DNA of 64,000 bases, from contig NZ_JAGINW010000001.1 in assembly GCF_017876405.1 (NCBI RefSeq), positions 11,173,203 through 11,237,202 on the forward strand, in the 5' to 3' direction. The DNA comes from Kibdelosporangium banguiense. Lineage in GTDB: Bacteria > Actinomycetota > Actinomycetes > Mycobacteriales > Pseudonocardiaceae. The translations under genes and the position numbers were made by a program. Each line of letters starts with the position of its first letter. The first letter of the stretch is position 1. The notes below the pieces were generated by a model. It saw nothing but the letters and a program-made list of their open reading frames with translations. It was not told the origin of the DNA and searched no databases. Below, piece after piece: positions 16,515-25,496 of this stretch.

Positions 16515-16790
16515 ATGACCGCTATCCTCAACAAGGACGAAGTCACCAAGACGGTGGCCGATACCGCCCGGATGATCTGCGCCGAACAGCCGGGCGTCGC
16601 GGAGCCGAAATCCATTCGCGATCTCGACTCGTTCTCCTTCGTTCAGATCGCTCTCGAACTGGAGAACACCTACGGCGTCAAACTGATCGAAGACCTAGAG
16701 GACTTCGAAGGAGAGAATTTCGAAGACCTGGCCGAGGCCATCGTCCAACTGGCCGCGAACAGCGACGACGACGATCACAAAACCGGCTGA
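16515..16790 (+). CDS. Free-standing acyl carrier protein
   Basis: 91 residues from the ATG at 16515, with GAGGAAGG about 11 bases upstream. It is a small acidic four-helix carrier with the phosphopantetheine serine in the segment IRDLDSFSFVQIALELE (Ser about residue 42; DSF instead of the common DSL). The C-terminal tail is very acidic (NSDDDDH). No polyketide or peptide synthase gene is in the window, so the ACP most likely carries the coumaroyl unit from the ligase at 11739 for tailoring or amide formation. It lies 47 bases before the ketoreductase gene. Confidence 0.88.
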   Translation: MTAILNKDEVTKTVADTARMICAEQPGVAEPKSIRDLDSFSFVQIALELENTYGVKLIEDLEDFEGENFEDLAEAIVQLAANSDDDDHKTG

Positions 16791-16837
16791 AACAGGCGAA
16801 AAGAAAGGTCCGAGGTGCGAGACTCAGGGGAGAATCC

Positions 16838-17854
16838 GTGACACACGCCGTCGCCAGGCCGTTGGTCGTCGTGCTCGGCGCCTCGGGCCTGCTGGGAACC
16901 GCGGTCACCAGACAACTCGCCGCCCGGCCGGTCCGGCTGCGGGCCGTGGGCCGCAGGCCGACCGTGATCCCACCCGGCAGCCAGGCGGACGTGGAGGTCC
17001 ACAGGGCTGACCTGACTGTCCCAGGCGCACTCGCGGACGCCGTCGCAGGCGCCGACGTGGTGATCCATCTGGTCGCGCACATCGCGGGCCCGGCGACCTG
17101 GCGGGTGAGCGAGGGCGACCGGATCGCCGAGCGGGTCAACCTCGGACTGGTGCACGACCTGATCGACGTCTGCCGGGCCCAGCGGCGCGCCAAGCCGCCG
17201 GTGGTGATCTTCGCGGGCTCGATGTCGCAGGTGGGCCGATCCACCTCGGCCCGGATCGACGGCACCGACCCGGACGAACCGCTGACCGTGTACGACCGCC
17301 AGAAACTGGCCGCGGAACAAGCGCTGGAAGCGGCCACTGCCGAAGGAGTGCTGCGCGCCACCACCCTGCGGCTGGCGACGTTGTACACCCAGGGCTCGGA
17401 CTCCACTGCTCTCGATCGCGGCGTGGTGTCGGCGATGATCCGCCGTGCACTGGCCGGACAGCCTCTCACCATGTGGCATGACGGGACAGTCAAGCGGGAT
17501 CTGCTCTGTGTCGACGACGCGGCCCGGGCCTTCGCGGCAGCCGCGGAGCACGGGGAGACGTTGGCCGGCAAGCACTGGCTCGTCGGTACCGGCGTGGCCA
17601 CCACCGTCGGCGATCTGTTCCGGGCGATCGCCAGGACGGTGTCCGACCACAATGGACAGACCGCGGTCCCCGTCGTCTGCGTCGAGCCCGCCGACCATTC
17701 CAGCCCGACGGATCTGCTCGACTTCGTTCTCGACCCCGCGGCCTTCCAGCAGGCGACAGGCTGGTCCCCGACAGTCACGTTCGGCGAGGCGCTGGAACGC
17801 AGCGTGGCCGCGGTGGCCACGGAATCCGCCGAACAGGCCGTCGTGTCACGGTGA
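16838..17854 (+). CDS. dTDP-4-keto-hexose 4-ketoreductase (EvaE type NAD-dependent epimerase/dehydratase family)
   Basis: 338 residues from a GTG with GGGGAG seven bases upstream. N-terminal Rossmann motif VVLGASGLLGTAV, then VIHLVAHIAG, the catalytic serine region IFAGSMSQVG, and YDRQKLAAE as the YxxxK motif. Such reductases finish deoxysugars by setting the C-4 hydroxyl. In an EvaA-E pathway this is the last step. It is the only obvious sugar 4-ketoreductase in the window. Its stop overlaps the GTG of the first arrayed glycosyltransferase (GTGA). Confidence 0.87.
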   Translation: MTHAVARPLVVVLGASGLLGTAVTRQLAARPVRLRAVGRRPTVIPPGSQADVEVHRADLTVPGALADAVAGADVVIHLVAHIAGPATWRVSEGDRIAERVNLGLVHDLIDVCRAQRRAKPPVVIFAGSMSQVGRSTSARIDGTDPDEPLTVYDRQKLAAEQALEAATAEGVLRATTLRLATLYTQGSDSTALDRGVVSAMIRRALAGQPLTMWHDGTVKRDLLCVDDAARAFAAAAEHGETLAGKHWLVGTGVATTVGDLFRAIARTVSDHNGQTAVPVVCVEPADHSSPTDLLDFVLDPAAFQQATGWSPTVTFGEALERSVAAVATESAEQAVVSR

Positions 17855-19122
17855 CCGGCCCGATGCGCGTCCTGTTCACCACGATCCCAGAGCCGACCGT
17901 GTTCCGCAGCATGGTGCCGCTGGCGTGGGCGCTGCGTACCGCGGGGCACGAGGTTTGTGTGGCAGCCCAGCCCAGGCTCACCGAAGTGATCACACGGGCC
18001 GGGCTGACCGCTGTGCCGGTCGGCACCGACCGCGACATCTGGCAGTCCTTCGAAGCGCATCCCGCGGAGCTCGCGTCGCTGCGCACAGCTCTGCTGGAAC
18101 CGTACGACGCGGCGGTCCAGCCGGACGTCACGTGGGAGTACCTGAAGGCCGGGTACGACTACCACGTCACGTGGTGGCACAAGATGGACGCCTTCCCGGT
18201 GATCTCCGACCTGGTCAGCTTCGCCCGGCACTGGAAGCCCGACCTCGTCATCTGGGAACCCACCAGCTACGCCGGAGCGATCGCGGCCAAGGCCACCGGC
18301 GCCGCGCACGCCCGGCTGTTGTGGGGCCTGGACGTCTTCGGTGTCACCAGAGACCACTATCTCCGGCTGAAGGCGAAACAGCGGCGCCACGCGCGGGGGG
18401 ACGCGCTGGCCGACTGGCTTGGGCATCAGGCCGGCCGATTCGGCGCCGAGTTCACCGAGGACATGACATGCGGGCAGTTCACCATCGACCCGCTGCCGGG
18501 CTCGTTGCGCACTCCCGCCGCCCTGCGCCACGTCCCGATGCGCTATATGTCCTATGAGGACAATGCGGTCGCACCTGCCTGGCTGAGCGCCACTCCCGCA
18601 CGCCCTCGCGTCGCGCTCTCGCTCGAGGGAGCCGGCATCGAGGCGTTCGGCGGCTATCCGGTCAAGCCGGCGGAAATCCTCGACGCGCTGTGCGATCTCG
18701 ACATCGACATCATCGCCACGGGCCTGGGCGACCTGCCGTCCCGGCTACCGGACAACACAACCGCCGCTCCCCCGGTGCCGCTGTCCACGCTTGTGCCCAC
18801 GTGCGCGGCTGTCGTGCACCATCCCAGCCCGGCCGGCCTGGCCGTCACCGCCTCGCACGGCGTGCCTCAGCTGATCCTGCCCGTCTACGCCGATGAACCA
18901 CCGCTGGGCGGTCGCATCGCGGAGCAGGGCGCCGGCATGCAGCTGCATTCCAGCCAGGCAACCGGGCAGAGCATCCGGGACGCCCTGCTGCACCTGCTCA
19001 AAGACCCCGCCTTCGGCAGACAAGCCGCCCGGCTGAGCCAGGAGATGCTCGCCATGCCGACGCCACGCGAGGTTGCCGGCCATCTCAACGGACTCACCGC
19101 CGAACTACGAGCAGGAGTGTGA
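17851..19122 (+). CDS. Glycosyltransferase GT2 (EryCIII-like, divergent donor site)
   Basis: 423 residues from the overlapping GTG at 17851 (ATG at 17863 is an alternative). The N-terminal half is typical: MRVLFTTIPEPTVFRSMVPL, AQPRLTEVITRAGLTAVPVG, PDLVIWEPTSYAGAIAAKA. The C-terminal donor-binding half departs from all ten paralogues: the HHAGxGT motif reads HHPSPAGLAV, the YGGPAxVPxWL block reads YEDNAVAPAWLS, and the PWxFDEP block reads PVYADEPPLGG. It may use a different donor, act as a partner for another transferase, or be inactive. The frame is intact from end to end. Confidence 0.85.
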   Translation: MTGPMRVLFTTIPEPTVFRSMVPLAWALRTAGHEVCVAAQPRLTEVITRAGLTAVPVGTDRDIWQSFEAHPAELASLRTALLEPYDAAVQPDVTWEYLKAGYDYHVTWWHKMDAFPVISDLVSFARHWKPDLVIWEPTSYAGAIAAKATGAAHARLLWGLDVFGVTRDHYLRLKAKQRRHARGDALADWLGHQAGRFGAEFTEDMTCGQFTIDPLPGSLRTPAALRHVPMRYMSYEDNAVAPAWLSATPARPRVALSLEGAGIEAFGGYPVKPAEILDALCDLDIDIIATGLGDLPSRLPDNTTAAPPVPLSTLVPTCAAVVHHPSPAGLAVTASHGVPQLILPVYADEPPLGGRIAEQGAGMQLHSSQATGQSIRDALLHLLKDPAFGRQAARLSQEMLAMPTPREVAGHLNGLTAELRAGV

Positions 19123-20378
19123 GCGTGCGCATCCTTTTCACCACCGCCGCGGTGCGGAGCTTTCTGCTGACAATGGTCCCGTTGGCCTGGGCACTGCGCG
19201 CCGCCGGCCATGAGGTTCGAGTGGCCTGCCGGCCGAACTTCGCCGGCAACGTCACCGAGGCCGGGCTGACCGCCGTGCCGGTCGGCAGCGACCGCGATCC
19301 GTGGGCGCGGGTCACCCCGCAGCAGCTCGAAGCCACACGCGCGGGTTTGCATCCGCCGTATGACGTGGTGGACATGCGTTCCGACGACATCACCTGGGAG
19401 CACCTGAAAGCTGGATACGACCGCGAGGTCACGTGGTGGCACAAGGCGGAGAACTTCCCGATCGTCGCCGAGCTGGTGGAGTTCGCCCGGCACTGGAAGC
19501 CCGACCTCGTCATCTGGGAACCCACCAGCTACGCCGGTGCGATCGCGGCCAAGGCCGTCGGCGCCGCGCACGGCCGGTTGCTGTGGGGCACGGACGTCCT
19601 GGGCATCACCCGCGATCATTTCCTGCGGCTGCGGGAGGATCGCGACGATCCACTGGCCGACTGGCTCGGCGCCAACGCCCTGCACTACGGGGCCGAGTAC
19701 TCCGAGGACATGGCCACCGGCCACTTCACCATCGACCAGCTCCCCGAGTCGCTGCGGCTGATGAAGACGGGACTGCACCGTGTGCCGATGCGCTACACGC
19801 CCTATGGTGGCCCGGCCGTGGTTCCCCGGTGGTTGTGGGAGGCTCCGCAACGGCCCAGGGTGGCGATGAGCTTCGGCATCGCCGCCACCAACTTCTTCGA
19901 CGGCTACACCGCCCCGGTACAGTCCATTTTGGACTCGTTGGCCGATCTGGACATCGAGGTCGTCGCCACGATCTCCGACGAGCAGCAAAGCAAGCTCGAC
20001 CGCATCCCGGCCAATGCCACGCTGGTGCCGTACGTTCCGCTGCAGGCACTCGCCCCGACCTGCGCGGCGTTCGTCCACCATGCCGGCGCCGCGACCCTGG
20101 CCACAGTCAGCCTGCACGCGGTCCCGCAGCTCAGCCTGCCGTACCACTTCGACGAGCCGGCTCTGGCCCGCGCGCTCGCCGCGCAGGGCGCCGGTTTGAC
20201 CATCCTCGAACAGGCCACTGGCACGCTCGTCCGGGAGAACGTGTTGCGGCTGCTGAACGAGCCCGAGTTCGGCGAGCGGGCTCGCGCGCTGCGCGACGAG
20301 TTGCTCGCCATGCCGACGCCCGGTGAGCTCGTCGGGCACCTCGAAGAGCTCACCGCGAAGTACCGCGACACCGCCTGA
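19119..20378 (+). CDS. Glycosyltransferase GT3 (EryCIII-like family 1)
   Basis: 419 residues from a GTG that overlaps the GT2 stop. It has the acceptor-side blocks LAWALRAAGHEVRVA and AGLTAVPVGSDRDPWAR, the PDLVIWEPTSYAGAIAAKAVG segment, and an intact donor site VHHAGAATLATVSLHAVPQLSL followed by YHFDEPALARALAAQGAG. The stretch coding for FARHWKPDLVIWEPTSYAG is almost identical at the DNA level to GT2 (see findings), so the two arose by recent duplication or conversion. Donor and acceptor cannot be predicted from sequence alone. Confidence 0.9.
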   Translation: MSVRILFTTAAVRSFLLTMVPLAWALRAAGHEVRVACRPNFAGNVTEAGLTAVPVGSDRDPWARVTPQQLEATRAGLHPPYDVVDMRSDDITWEHLKAGYDREVTWWHKAENFPIVAELVEFARHWKPDLVIWEPTSYAGAIAAKAVGAAHGRLLWGTDVLGITRDHFLRLREDRDDPLADWLGANALHYGAEYSEDMATGHFTIDQLPESLRLMKTGLHRVPMRYTPYGGPAVVPRWLWEAPQRPRVAMSFGIAATNFFDGYTAPVQSILDSLADLDIEVVATISDEQQSKLDRIPANATLVPYVPLQALAPTCAAFVHHAGAATLATVSLHAVPQLSLPYHFDEPALARALAAQGAGLTILEQATGTLVRENVLRLLNEPEFGERARALRDELLAMPTPGELVGHLEELTAKYRDTA

Positions 20379-20389
20379 GGGGGAACCAG

Positions 20390-21649
20390 ATGCGTGTCCT
20401 GTTCGTCAGCTACCCGGAAAAGACCATCTTCCAGTACTTCGCGCCTCTGGCATGGGCGCTGCGCACCTCGGGGCACGACGTGCGGGTGGCCAGCCAGCCG
20501 AAGTTCGCCGACGTCATCACCCAGGCTGGGCTGACAGCAGTGCCGATCGGCAGCGACCGTGACATGTGGCGGCTGGCCGAGCACAAGATGCAGGAGCGCG
20601 AAGCGTCACGTGTGGGATTGCCCGAGCCCTACGACGTGGTGGACGAGCCTGCCAGGCTCAGCCTGGAGTACCTGCTGACGGGATACACCCACCAGGTGAA
20701 CTGGTGGTACAAGATGAAGAGCGTCCCGATGATCGCGGACCTGCTCGGCTACGCCGACTACTGGCGGCCCGACCTGGTCATCTGGGAACCCACCAGTTAC
20801 GCCGGGCCGATCGCGGCCAAGGCCGTCGGCGCCGCGCACGCCAGAATGCTCTACAGCGTGGACGTTTTCGGTGTGACCCGCGAGCATTTCCTGCGGCTGC
20901 GGCAAGGGGATGGCGCCGACCCGCTCGCGGAATGGCTCTCCGGCTACACAGCCAGGTTCGGCGAGGACTTCACCGAGGACATGGCCACAGGTCACTTCAC
21001 CATCGACCAGATTCCCGGCCCGCTCCAGACGACCGCCGATCTGCACTACGTTCCCGTGCGATACGTCCCCTACGGCGGACCGGCCGTGGTACCCGACTGG
21101 CTCTGGAAGTCCGGGAACAGGCCCAGGGTCGCGCTCACGCTCGGGTTGTCGGCCACGGAACGGTTCAACGGCTACTCGGTAGGCGTCCGGGACATCCTCG
21201 ACGCACTGGCCGATCTCGACCTTGAGGTCGTCGCCACCATCGCCGACTCGCAACGGCACAGGCTCGGTACCGTTCCGGACAACGCCAGGATCGTGCCGTA
21301 CGTCCCGTTGCACGCGCTGGTGCCCACGTGCGCATCGGTCATCCACCACGCGGGCGCGGCGACCATGGCCACCACTTCGCTGCACGGTGTCCCCCAGCTC
21401 GCCCTGCCGTTCCACTTCGACCAGCCGGCGCTCGGCCGCAAACTGGCCGAGCACGGCTCCGGGATCACGATCCACTCCGACCAGGCAACCGGCGAAAGCG
21501 TCCGGGAGAGCCTGCTGAGGCTGCTGCGGGAGCCGGCCTTCCAGGACGCCGCGACGCGGCTGCGTGACGACATGCTCGACACGCCGTCGCCCAACGAAGT
21601 CGTCGGCCAGCTAGAGCAACTGACCACCAAGTACCGCGGCACCCGTTGA
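20390..21649 (+). CDS. Glycosyltransferase GT4 (EryCIII-like family 1)
   Basis: 419 residues, start ATG 11 bases after the GT3 stop with GAGGGGG upstream. Blocks: MRVLFVSYPEKTIFQYFAPL, SLEYLLTGYTHQVNWWYKMK, PDLVIWEPTSYAGPIAAKAVG, YVPYGGPAVVPDWLWK and the donor site IHHAGAATMATTSLHGVPQLAL with FHFDQPALGRKLAEHGSG. It shares IFQY, GVxDILxAL and FHFDQ features with GT5 and is probably its nearest paralogue. Part of the coupled array. Confidence 0.9.
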   Translation: MRVLFVSYPEKTIFQYFAPLAWALRTSGHDVRVASQPKFADVITQAGLTAVPIGSDRDMWRLAEHKMQEREASRVGLPEPYDVVDEPARLSLEYLLTGYTHQVNWWYKMKSVPMIADLLGYADYWRPDLVIWEPTSYAGPIAAKAVGAAHARMLYSVDVFGVTREHFLRLRQGDGADPLAEWLSGYTARFGEDFTEDMATGHFTIDQIPGPLQTTADLHYVPVRYVPYGGPAVVPDWLWKSGNRPRVALTLGLSATERFNGYSVGVRDILDALADLDLEVVATIADSQRHRLGTVPDNARIVPYVPLHALVPTCASVIHHAGAATMATTSLHGVPQLALPFHFDQPALGRKLAEHGSGITIHSDQATGESVRESLLRLLREPAFQDAATRLRDDMLDTPSPNEVVGQLEQLTTKYRGTR

Positions 21650-21668
21650 CACGCCGAGGGAGTAGCGC

Positions 21669-22910
21669 ATGCGCGTGCTGTTCGCCGTCTGCCCGAACAA
21701 AAGCATTTTCCAGTACCTCGCGCCGATGGCGTGGGCACTGCGCACCGCGGGCCATGACGTTCGCGTCGCCGCCCAGCCGAAGTTCGCCGGTGTGATCACC
21801 CAGGCCGGCCTGACCGCCGTGCCGGTCGGCCGGGACACCCCGACCTCGGAACTGGAGAACCCGGCTCAGCGGGCCGCGGAACGAGCGGGTCTGCCCAAGC
21901 CATACGACGTGGCCGAGCACCCGGAGAAGAGCACTTGGGAATACCTGCACTCCGGGTACAGGCACAACGTCGGCTGGTGGCATCGGGCCGAGAACTTCCC
22001 GATCGTCACCGACCTGGTGGACTTCGCCCGGTGGTGGCGTCCCGACCTGGTCATCTGGGAACCGATGACCTTCGCCGGCGCGGTCGCGGCCAAGGCCGCC
22101 GGCGCCGCGCACGCCAGGATGCTGTGGGGCCAGGACGTTTTCGGGGTCGCCCGCAGCGAGTTCCTCCGGCACAAGGCAGACCGGCCGCCCGAGGACCGTG
22201 ACGACCCGCTGTCCGACTGGCTTGCCGGTTACGCCAAGAAGTACGGCTTCGAGTTCACCGAAGACATGACCACCGGCATGGCCACCATCGACCAGTTCCC
22301 CGCTTCGCTGCAGCAGCAGTCAAACCTGCGCTACCTGCGCACGAGGTACGTTGCCTACGGCGGGCCGGCCGTTGTCCCCGACTGGCTGCGGATCCCACCA
22401 CCACGCCCGAGGGTCGCCCTGACCATGGGCCTCAGCGCGACCGAGCACTACGACAGCTATGTCGTCGGGATGGGCGACATCCTCGAAGCACTGTCCGATC
22501 TGGACATCGAAGTGGTCGCGACGGTCGCCGACGATCAGCGGCGCGGGCTGAAGATCCCGGACAACGCGCGAGTCGTCCCGTATGTGCCGTGGTACGCCCT
22601 GACAGCCACCTGTGCCGCGGTCATCCACCACGCCGGTGCGGCCACCTTGGCCACCACGTCGTTGCACGGTGTCCCGCAGCTGGCCATCCCGTTCCATTTC
22701 GACCAGACGATCTACGCGAGAAAGCTCGCCGAACACGGTGCCGGTCTGATGGTCAGTACCACTCAGGCGACCGGGTGGACTGTCCGGGAGAACCTGCTGC
22801 GGCTGCTGAACGAACCCACCTTCCGGCAGCGGGCCGAGCACCTGCGCGACGAGATGTTCGCGCTGCCGTCGCCCAACGAACTCGTTGCGCGGCTGGAAGA
22901 ACTCCGCTGA
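21669..22910 (+). CDS. Glycosyltransferase GT5 (EryCIII-like family 1)
   Basis: 413 residues, the shortest of the set, with GAGGGAG upstream of the ATG. Blocks: MRVLFAVCPNKSIFQYLAPM, DFARWWRPDLVIWEPMTFAGA, YVAYGGPAVVPDWLRI and donor site IHHAGAATLATTSLHGVPQLAI with FHFDQTIYARKLAEHGAG. The usual WEPTSYAG has become WEPMTFAG. Features are close to GT4, which suggests a duplicated pair. Confidence 0.9.
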   Translation: MRVLFAVCPNKSIFQYLAPMAWALRTAGHDVRVAAQPKFAGVITQAGLTAVPVGRDTPTSELENPAQRAAERAGLPKPYDVAEHPEKSTWEYLHSGYRHNVGWWHRAENFPIVTDLVDFARWWRPDLVIWEPMTFAGAVAAKAAGAAHARMLWGQDVFGVARSEFLRHKADRPPEDRDDPLSDWLAGYAKKYGFEFTEDMTTGMATIDQFPASLQQQSNLRYLRTRYVAYGGPAVVPDWLRIPPPRPRVALTMGLSATEHYDSYVVGMGDILEALSDLDIEVVATVADDQRRGLKIPDNARVVPYVPWYALTATCAAVIHHAGAATLATTSLHGVPQLAIPFHFDQTIYARKLAEHGAGLMVSTTQATGWTVRENLLRLLNEPTFRQRAEHLRDEMFALPSPNELVARLEELR

Positions 22911-22922
22911 TAAGGAGAACCC

Positions 22923-24206
22923 ATGCGAGTGTTGTTGGCCACCGGGTCGGACAAGAGCATCTTCCTGTCCTCGGTACCGCTGGCGTGGGCACTGCGCACC
23001 GCGGGCCACGAGGTGCGTGTCGCCTGCCCACCGAGCAACGCGGACGTGGTCACCGGAGCCGGACTGACCGTCGTCCCGGTCGGCCGGGACAGGATGAGCT
23101 TCTGGCACACCGCCGAGGTGGAGCGCGACCAGGAACAAGACAGCGAGCCAAGTGACGCGGCGGATCTGATCCGGCCGTACGACGTGGCCGAAGCACCCGG
23201 GAAAGCCACGTGGCGCTACCTGACCGACGGGTATCGGGAGACGGCAGTCGACTGGCACCGCGCGGACGCCATGCCGGTCGCCGCCGATCTCGTCGCCTTC
23301 GCCCGGCATTGGCGGCCTGACCTCGTGCTGTGGGAAGCGATCAGCTACGCCGGCCCGATCGCGGCAAAGTCCTGCGGGGCCGCGCACGGCCGGCTGCTGT
23401 GGGGACTGGATGTGTTCGGCGTCACCCGGGATCACTATCTGAGGCTGCGCGAGCAACAACTACCCGAGGACCGGGCCGACCCGTTGGGCGACTGGCTCAG
23501 CCGCTACGCCGCGAAGTACGACTTCGAGTTCACCGAGGACATGGTCACCGGCCAGTTCACCGTCGACCAGCTACCAGGCTCACTGCACACGCCGGCCAAC
23601 CTGCGGTATGTCCCGATGCGCTACATCCCGTACGGCGGGCCCGCCACCGTACCGAAATGGCTGACCGTCCCGCCCAAGCGGCCCAGAGTCGCTGTTACGC
23701 TCGGAATCACCGAAGTCGCCGAACGGTCGGCCGGCTACGCCACCGGACTGACCGGGATCCTCGACGCACTGTCCGATTTGGACATCGAGGTGATCGCGAC
23801 CATCGCGGACTCCCACCGGCACAACCTGGGCGATCTCCCTGACAACGTCAGGATCTTCCCGCACGTACCGCTGGACGCGTTGGCACCCACCTGCGCGGCG
23901 GTCATCCACCACGCCGGCTTCGGAACACTCACGACCACGTCGTCATACGGCGTGCCACAGCTGGCACTGCCGGTGGAGTTCGACGAACCAGCGCTGGCAA
24001 GAAGTCTCGCCGGACAAGGCGCCGGGCTCACCATTGCGGCCGGTCAGGTCTCCGGCCAGGCCGTCCGTGAGAACCTGCTCCGCCTGCTGCACGAACCGTC
24101 TTTCCGCCAACGCGCCGGACGGCTGCGTGACGAGATGCTCGCCATGCCTTCCCCAGGCGAGGTCGTGACCCAACTGGAAGACCTCGCTGCCACTGTCACC
24201 GTCTGA
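22923..24206 (+). CDS. Glycosyltransferase GT6 (EryCIII-like family 1)
   Basis: 427 residues, ATG preceded by AAGGAGA. It has an acidic insertion after the GLTVVPVGRDR block (VERDQEQDSEPSDAADLI, about residues 67-84). Other blocks: PDLVLWEAISYAGPIAAKSCG, YIPYGGPATVPKWLTVPPKR and donor site IHHAGFGTLTTTSSYGVPQLAL with VEFDEPALARSLAGQGAG. The PKWLTVPPxR string is shared with GT7. Confidence 0.9.
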   Translation: MRVLLATGSDKSIFLSSVPLAWALRTAGHEVRVACPPSNADVVTGAGLTVVPVGRDRMSFWHTAEVERDQEQDSEPSDAADLIRPYDVAEAPGKATWRYLTDGYRETAVDWHRADAMPVAADLVAFARHWRPDLVLWEAISYAGPIAAKSCGAAHGRLLWGLDVFGVTRDHYLRLREQQLPEDRADPLGDWLSRYAAKYDFEFTEDMVTGQFTVDQLPGSLHTPANLRYVPMRYIPYGGPATVPKWLTVPPKRPRVAVTLGITEVAERSAGYATGLTGILDALSDLDIEVIATIADSHRHNLGDLPDNVRIFPHVPLDALAPTCAAVIHHAGFGTLTTTSSYGVPQLALPVEFDEPALARSLAGQGAGLTIAAGQVSGQAVRENLLRLLHEPSFRQRAGRLRDEMLAMPSPGEVVTQLEDLAATVTV

Positions 24207-24221
24207 CCGAAGGAACGACCC

Positions 24222-25487
24222 ATGCGCGTCCTGTTCACCACCCAGCCCGGCAACACCGTGCTCAATACGATGGTGCCGCTGGCGTGGGCGCTGCGCGCCG
24301 CGGGGCACGACGTGCGGGTGGCCGCCAAGCCCAAGTTCGCCGACGTCATCACCCAGGCCGGACTGACCGCCGTACCCGTCGGCCGGACACACGGCGGGCC
24401 GGACCACGACGACGACCCGGAGGAGCCGTCCTACGCGGCGCAATGGACAGTGCCCCCACCATTCGACGTGATCGAGCGATCAGCACAGGACATCACCTGG
24501 GAGAAACTCAAGTCCCGCTTCGACGCCGACCACGTCACCTGGGACTACAAGGCCGAGAACTTCCCGCTCATCGCCGACCTCGTGGCCTTCGCCCGGCAAT
24601 GGCGGCCCGACCTGGTCATCTGGGAACCGTTCTGCCCGGCCGGGGCGATCGCCGCCGCCGCCGTCGGCGCTGCCCATGCCCGTCTGCTGTGGAGCGTGGA
24701 CTACTTCGGTGTCGCGCGGGATCTCTATCTCCGGGTGAAGAACCAGCAGCCGCCCGGCGACCGGGTCGACCACCTGGCCGGCTGGCTCGCCGACTACGCG
24801 GCCAAGTACGGCGGCCAGTTCTCCGAAGAGCTGGTCACCGGTCAGGTCACCATCGAGCAACTCCCCGAGTCCCTACGCATGCAGGCCGATCTCGAATACG
24901 TCCCCATGCGGTACGTGCCCTACGGCGGGCCTGCCGTGGTCCCGAAATGGCTGACCGTCCCGCCCGAACGGCGCAGGGTCGGTCTCACGCTGGGGCAGAG
25001 CATCATCGCCGAGCGCAGGGACGGCTACATCGTCGACCTGCCGGACGTTCTCGACTCACTGTCCGATCTGGACATCGAGATCGTCGCCACCGTCGCGGAC
25101 AAGGAACGCCACAAGCTGGGCCACATCCCGGACAACACAAGGCTCGTCCCCTACGTCCCGCTGCACGCGCTCACCGCCACCTGCGCGGCAGTGATCCACC
25201 ACGCCGGCATCGGGACCATGGTCACCACCACGCTCGACGGTGTACCCCAACTGTCCCTGCCGTGGAACTCCGATCAGCCGGCATTGGCGCACAAACTCGC
25301 CGAGCAGGGCGGCGGGCTCACCGTTCCCGCCTTCCAGGCAACCGGCGCCGCCGTGCGTGAGAACCTGCTCCGCCTGCTGCACGAGCCGTCCTTCCGCGAA
25401 CGGGCCGGGAAGTTGCGCGACGAGATGCTCGCCATGCCCACGCCCGCAGAAGTCGTCCCCCAGCTGGAAAAACTCGCGGCCAGGTAA
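24222..25487 (+). CDS. Glycosyltransferase GT7 (EryCIII-like family 1)
   Basis: 421 residues, ATG preceded by GAAGGA. An acidic loop (GGPDHDDDPEEPSY, about residues 57-70) follows AGLTAVPVGRTH. The conserved WEPTSYAG is WEPFCPAG here. The donor site reads IHHAGIGTMVTTTLDGVPQLSL with WNSDQPALAHKLAEQGGG, so two otherwise constant positions differ from the paralogues. The changes fall in acceptor- and donor-contact regions and fit a distinct specificity. Confidence 0.9.
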   Translation: MRVLFTTQPGNTVLNTMVPLAWALRAAGHDVRVAAKPKFADVITQAGLTAVPVGRTHGGPDHDDDPEEPSYAAQWTVPPPFDVIERSAQDITWEKLKSRFDADHVTWDYKAENFPLIADLVAFARQWRPDLVIWEPFCPAGAIAAAAVGAAHARLLWSVDYFGVARDLYLRVKNQQPPGDRVDHLAGWLADYAAKYGGQFSEELVTGQVTIEQLPESLRMQADLEYVPMRYVPYGGPAVVPKWLTVPPERRRVGLTLGQSIIAERRDGYIVDLPDVLDSLSDLDIEIVATVADKERHKLGHIPDNTRLVPYVPLHALTATCAAVIHHAGIGTMVTTTLDGVPQLSLPWNSDQPALAHKLAEQGGGLTVPAFQATGAAVRENLLRLLHEPSFRERAGKLRDEMLAMPTPAEVVPQLEKLAAR

Positions 25488-25496
25488 GAGGAAGTC

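Noticed and set aside
17851-19122. GT2 as a pseudogene
   Set aside because: The donor motif is altered but the frame is fully open, the codon bias is normal and the gene is coupled on both sides, so decay is not evident.
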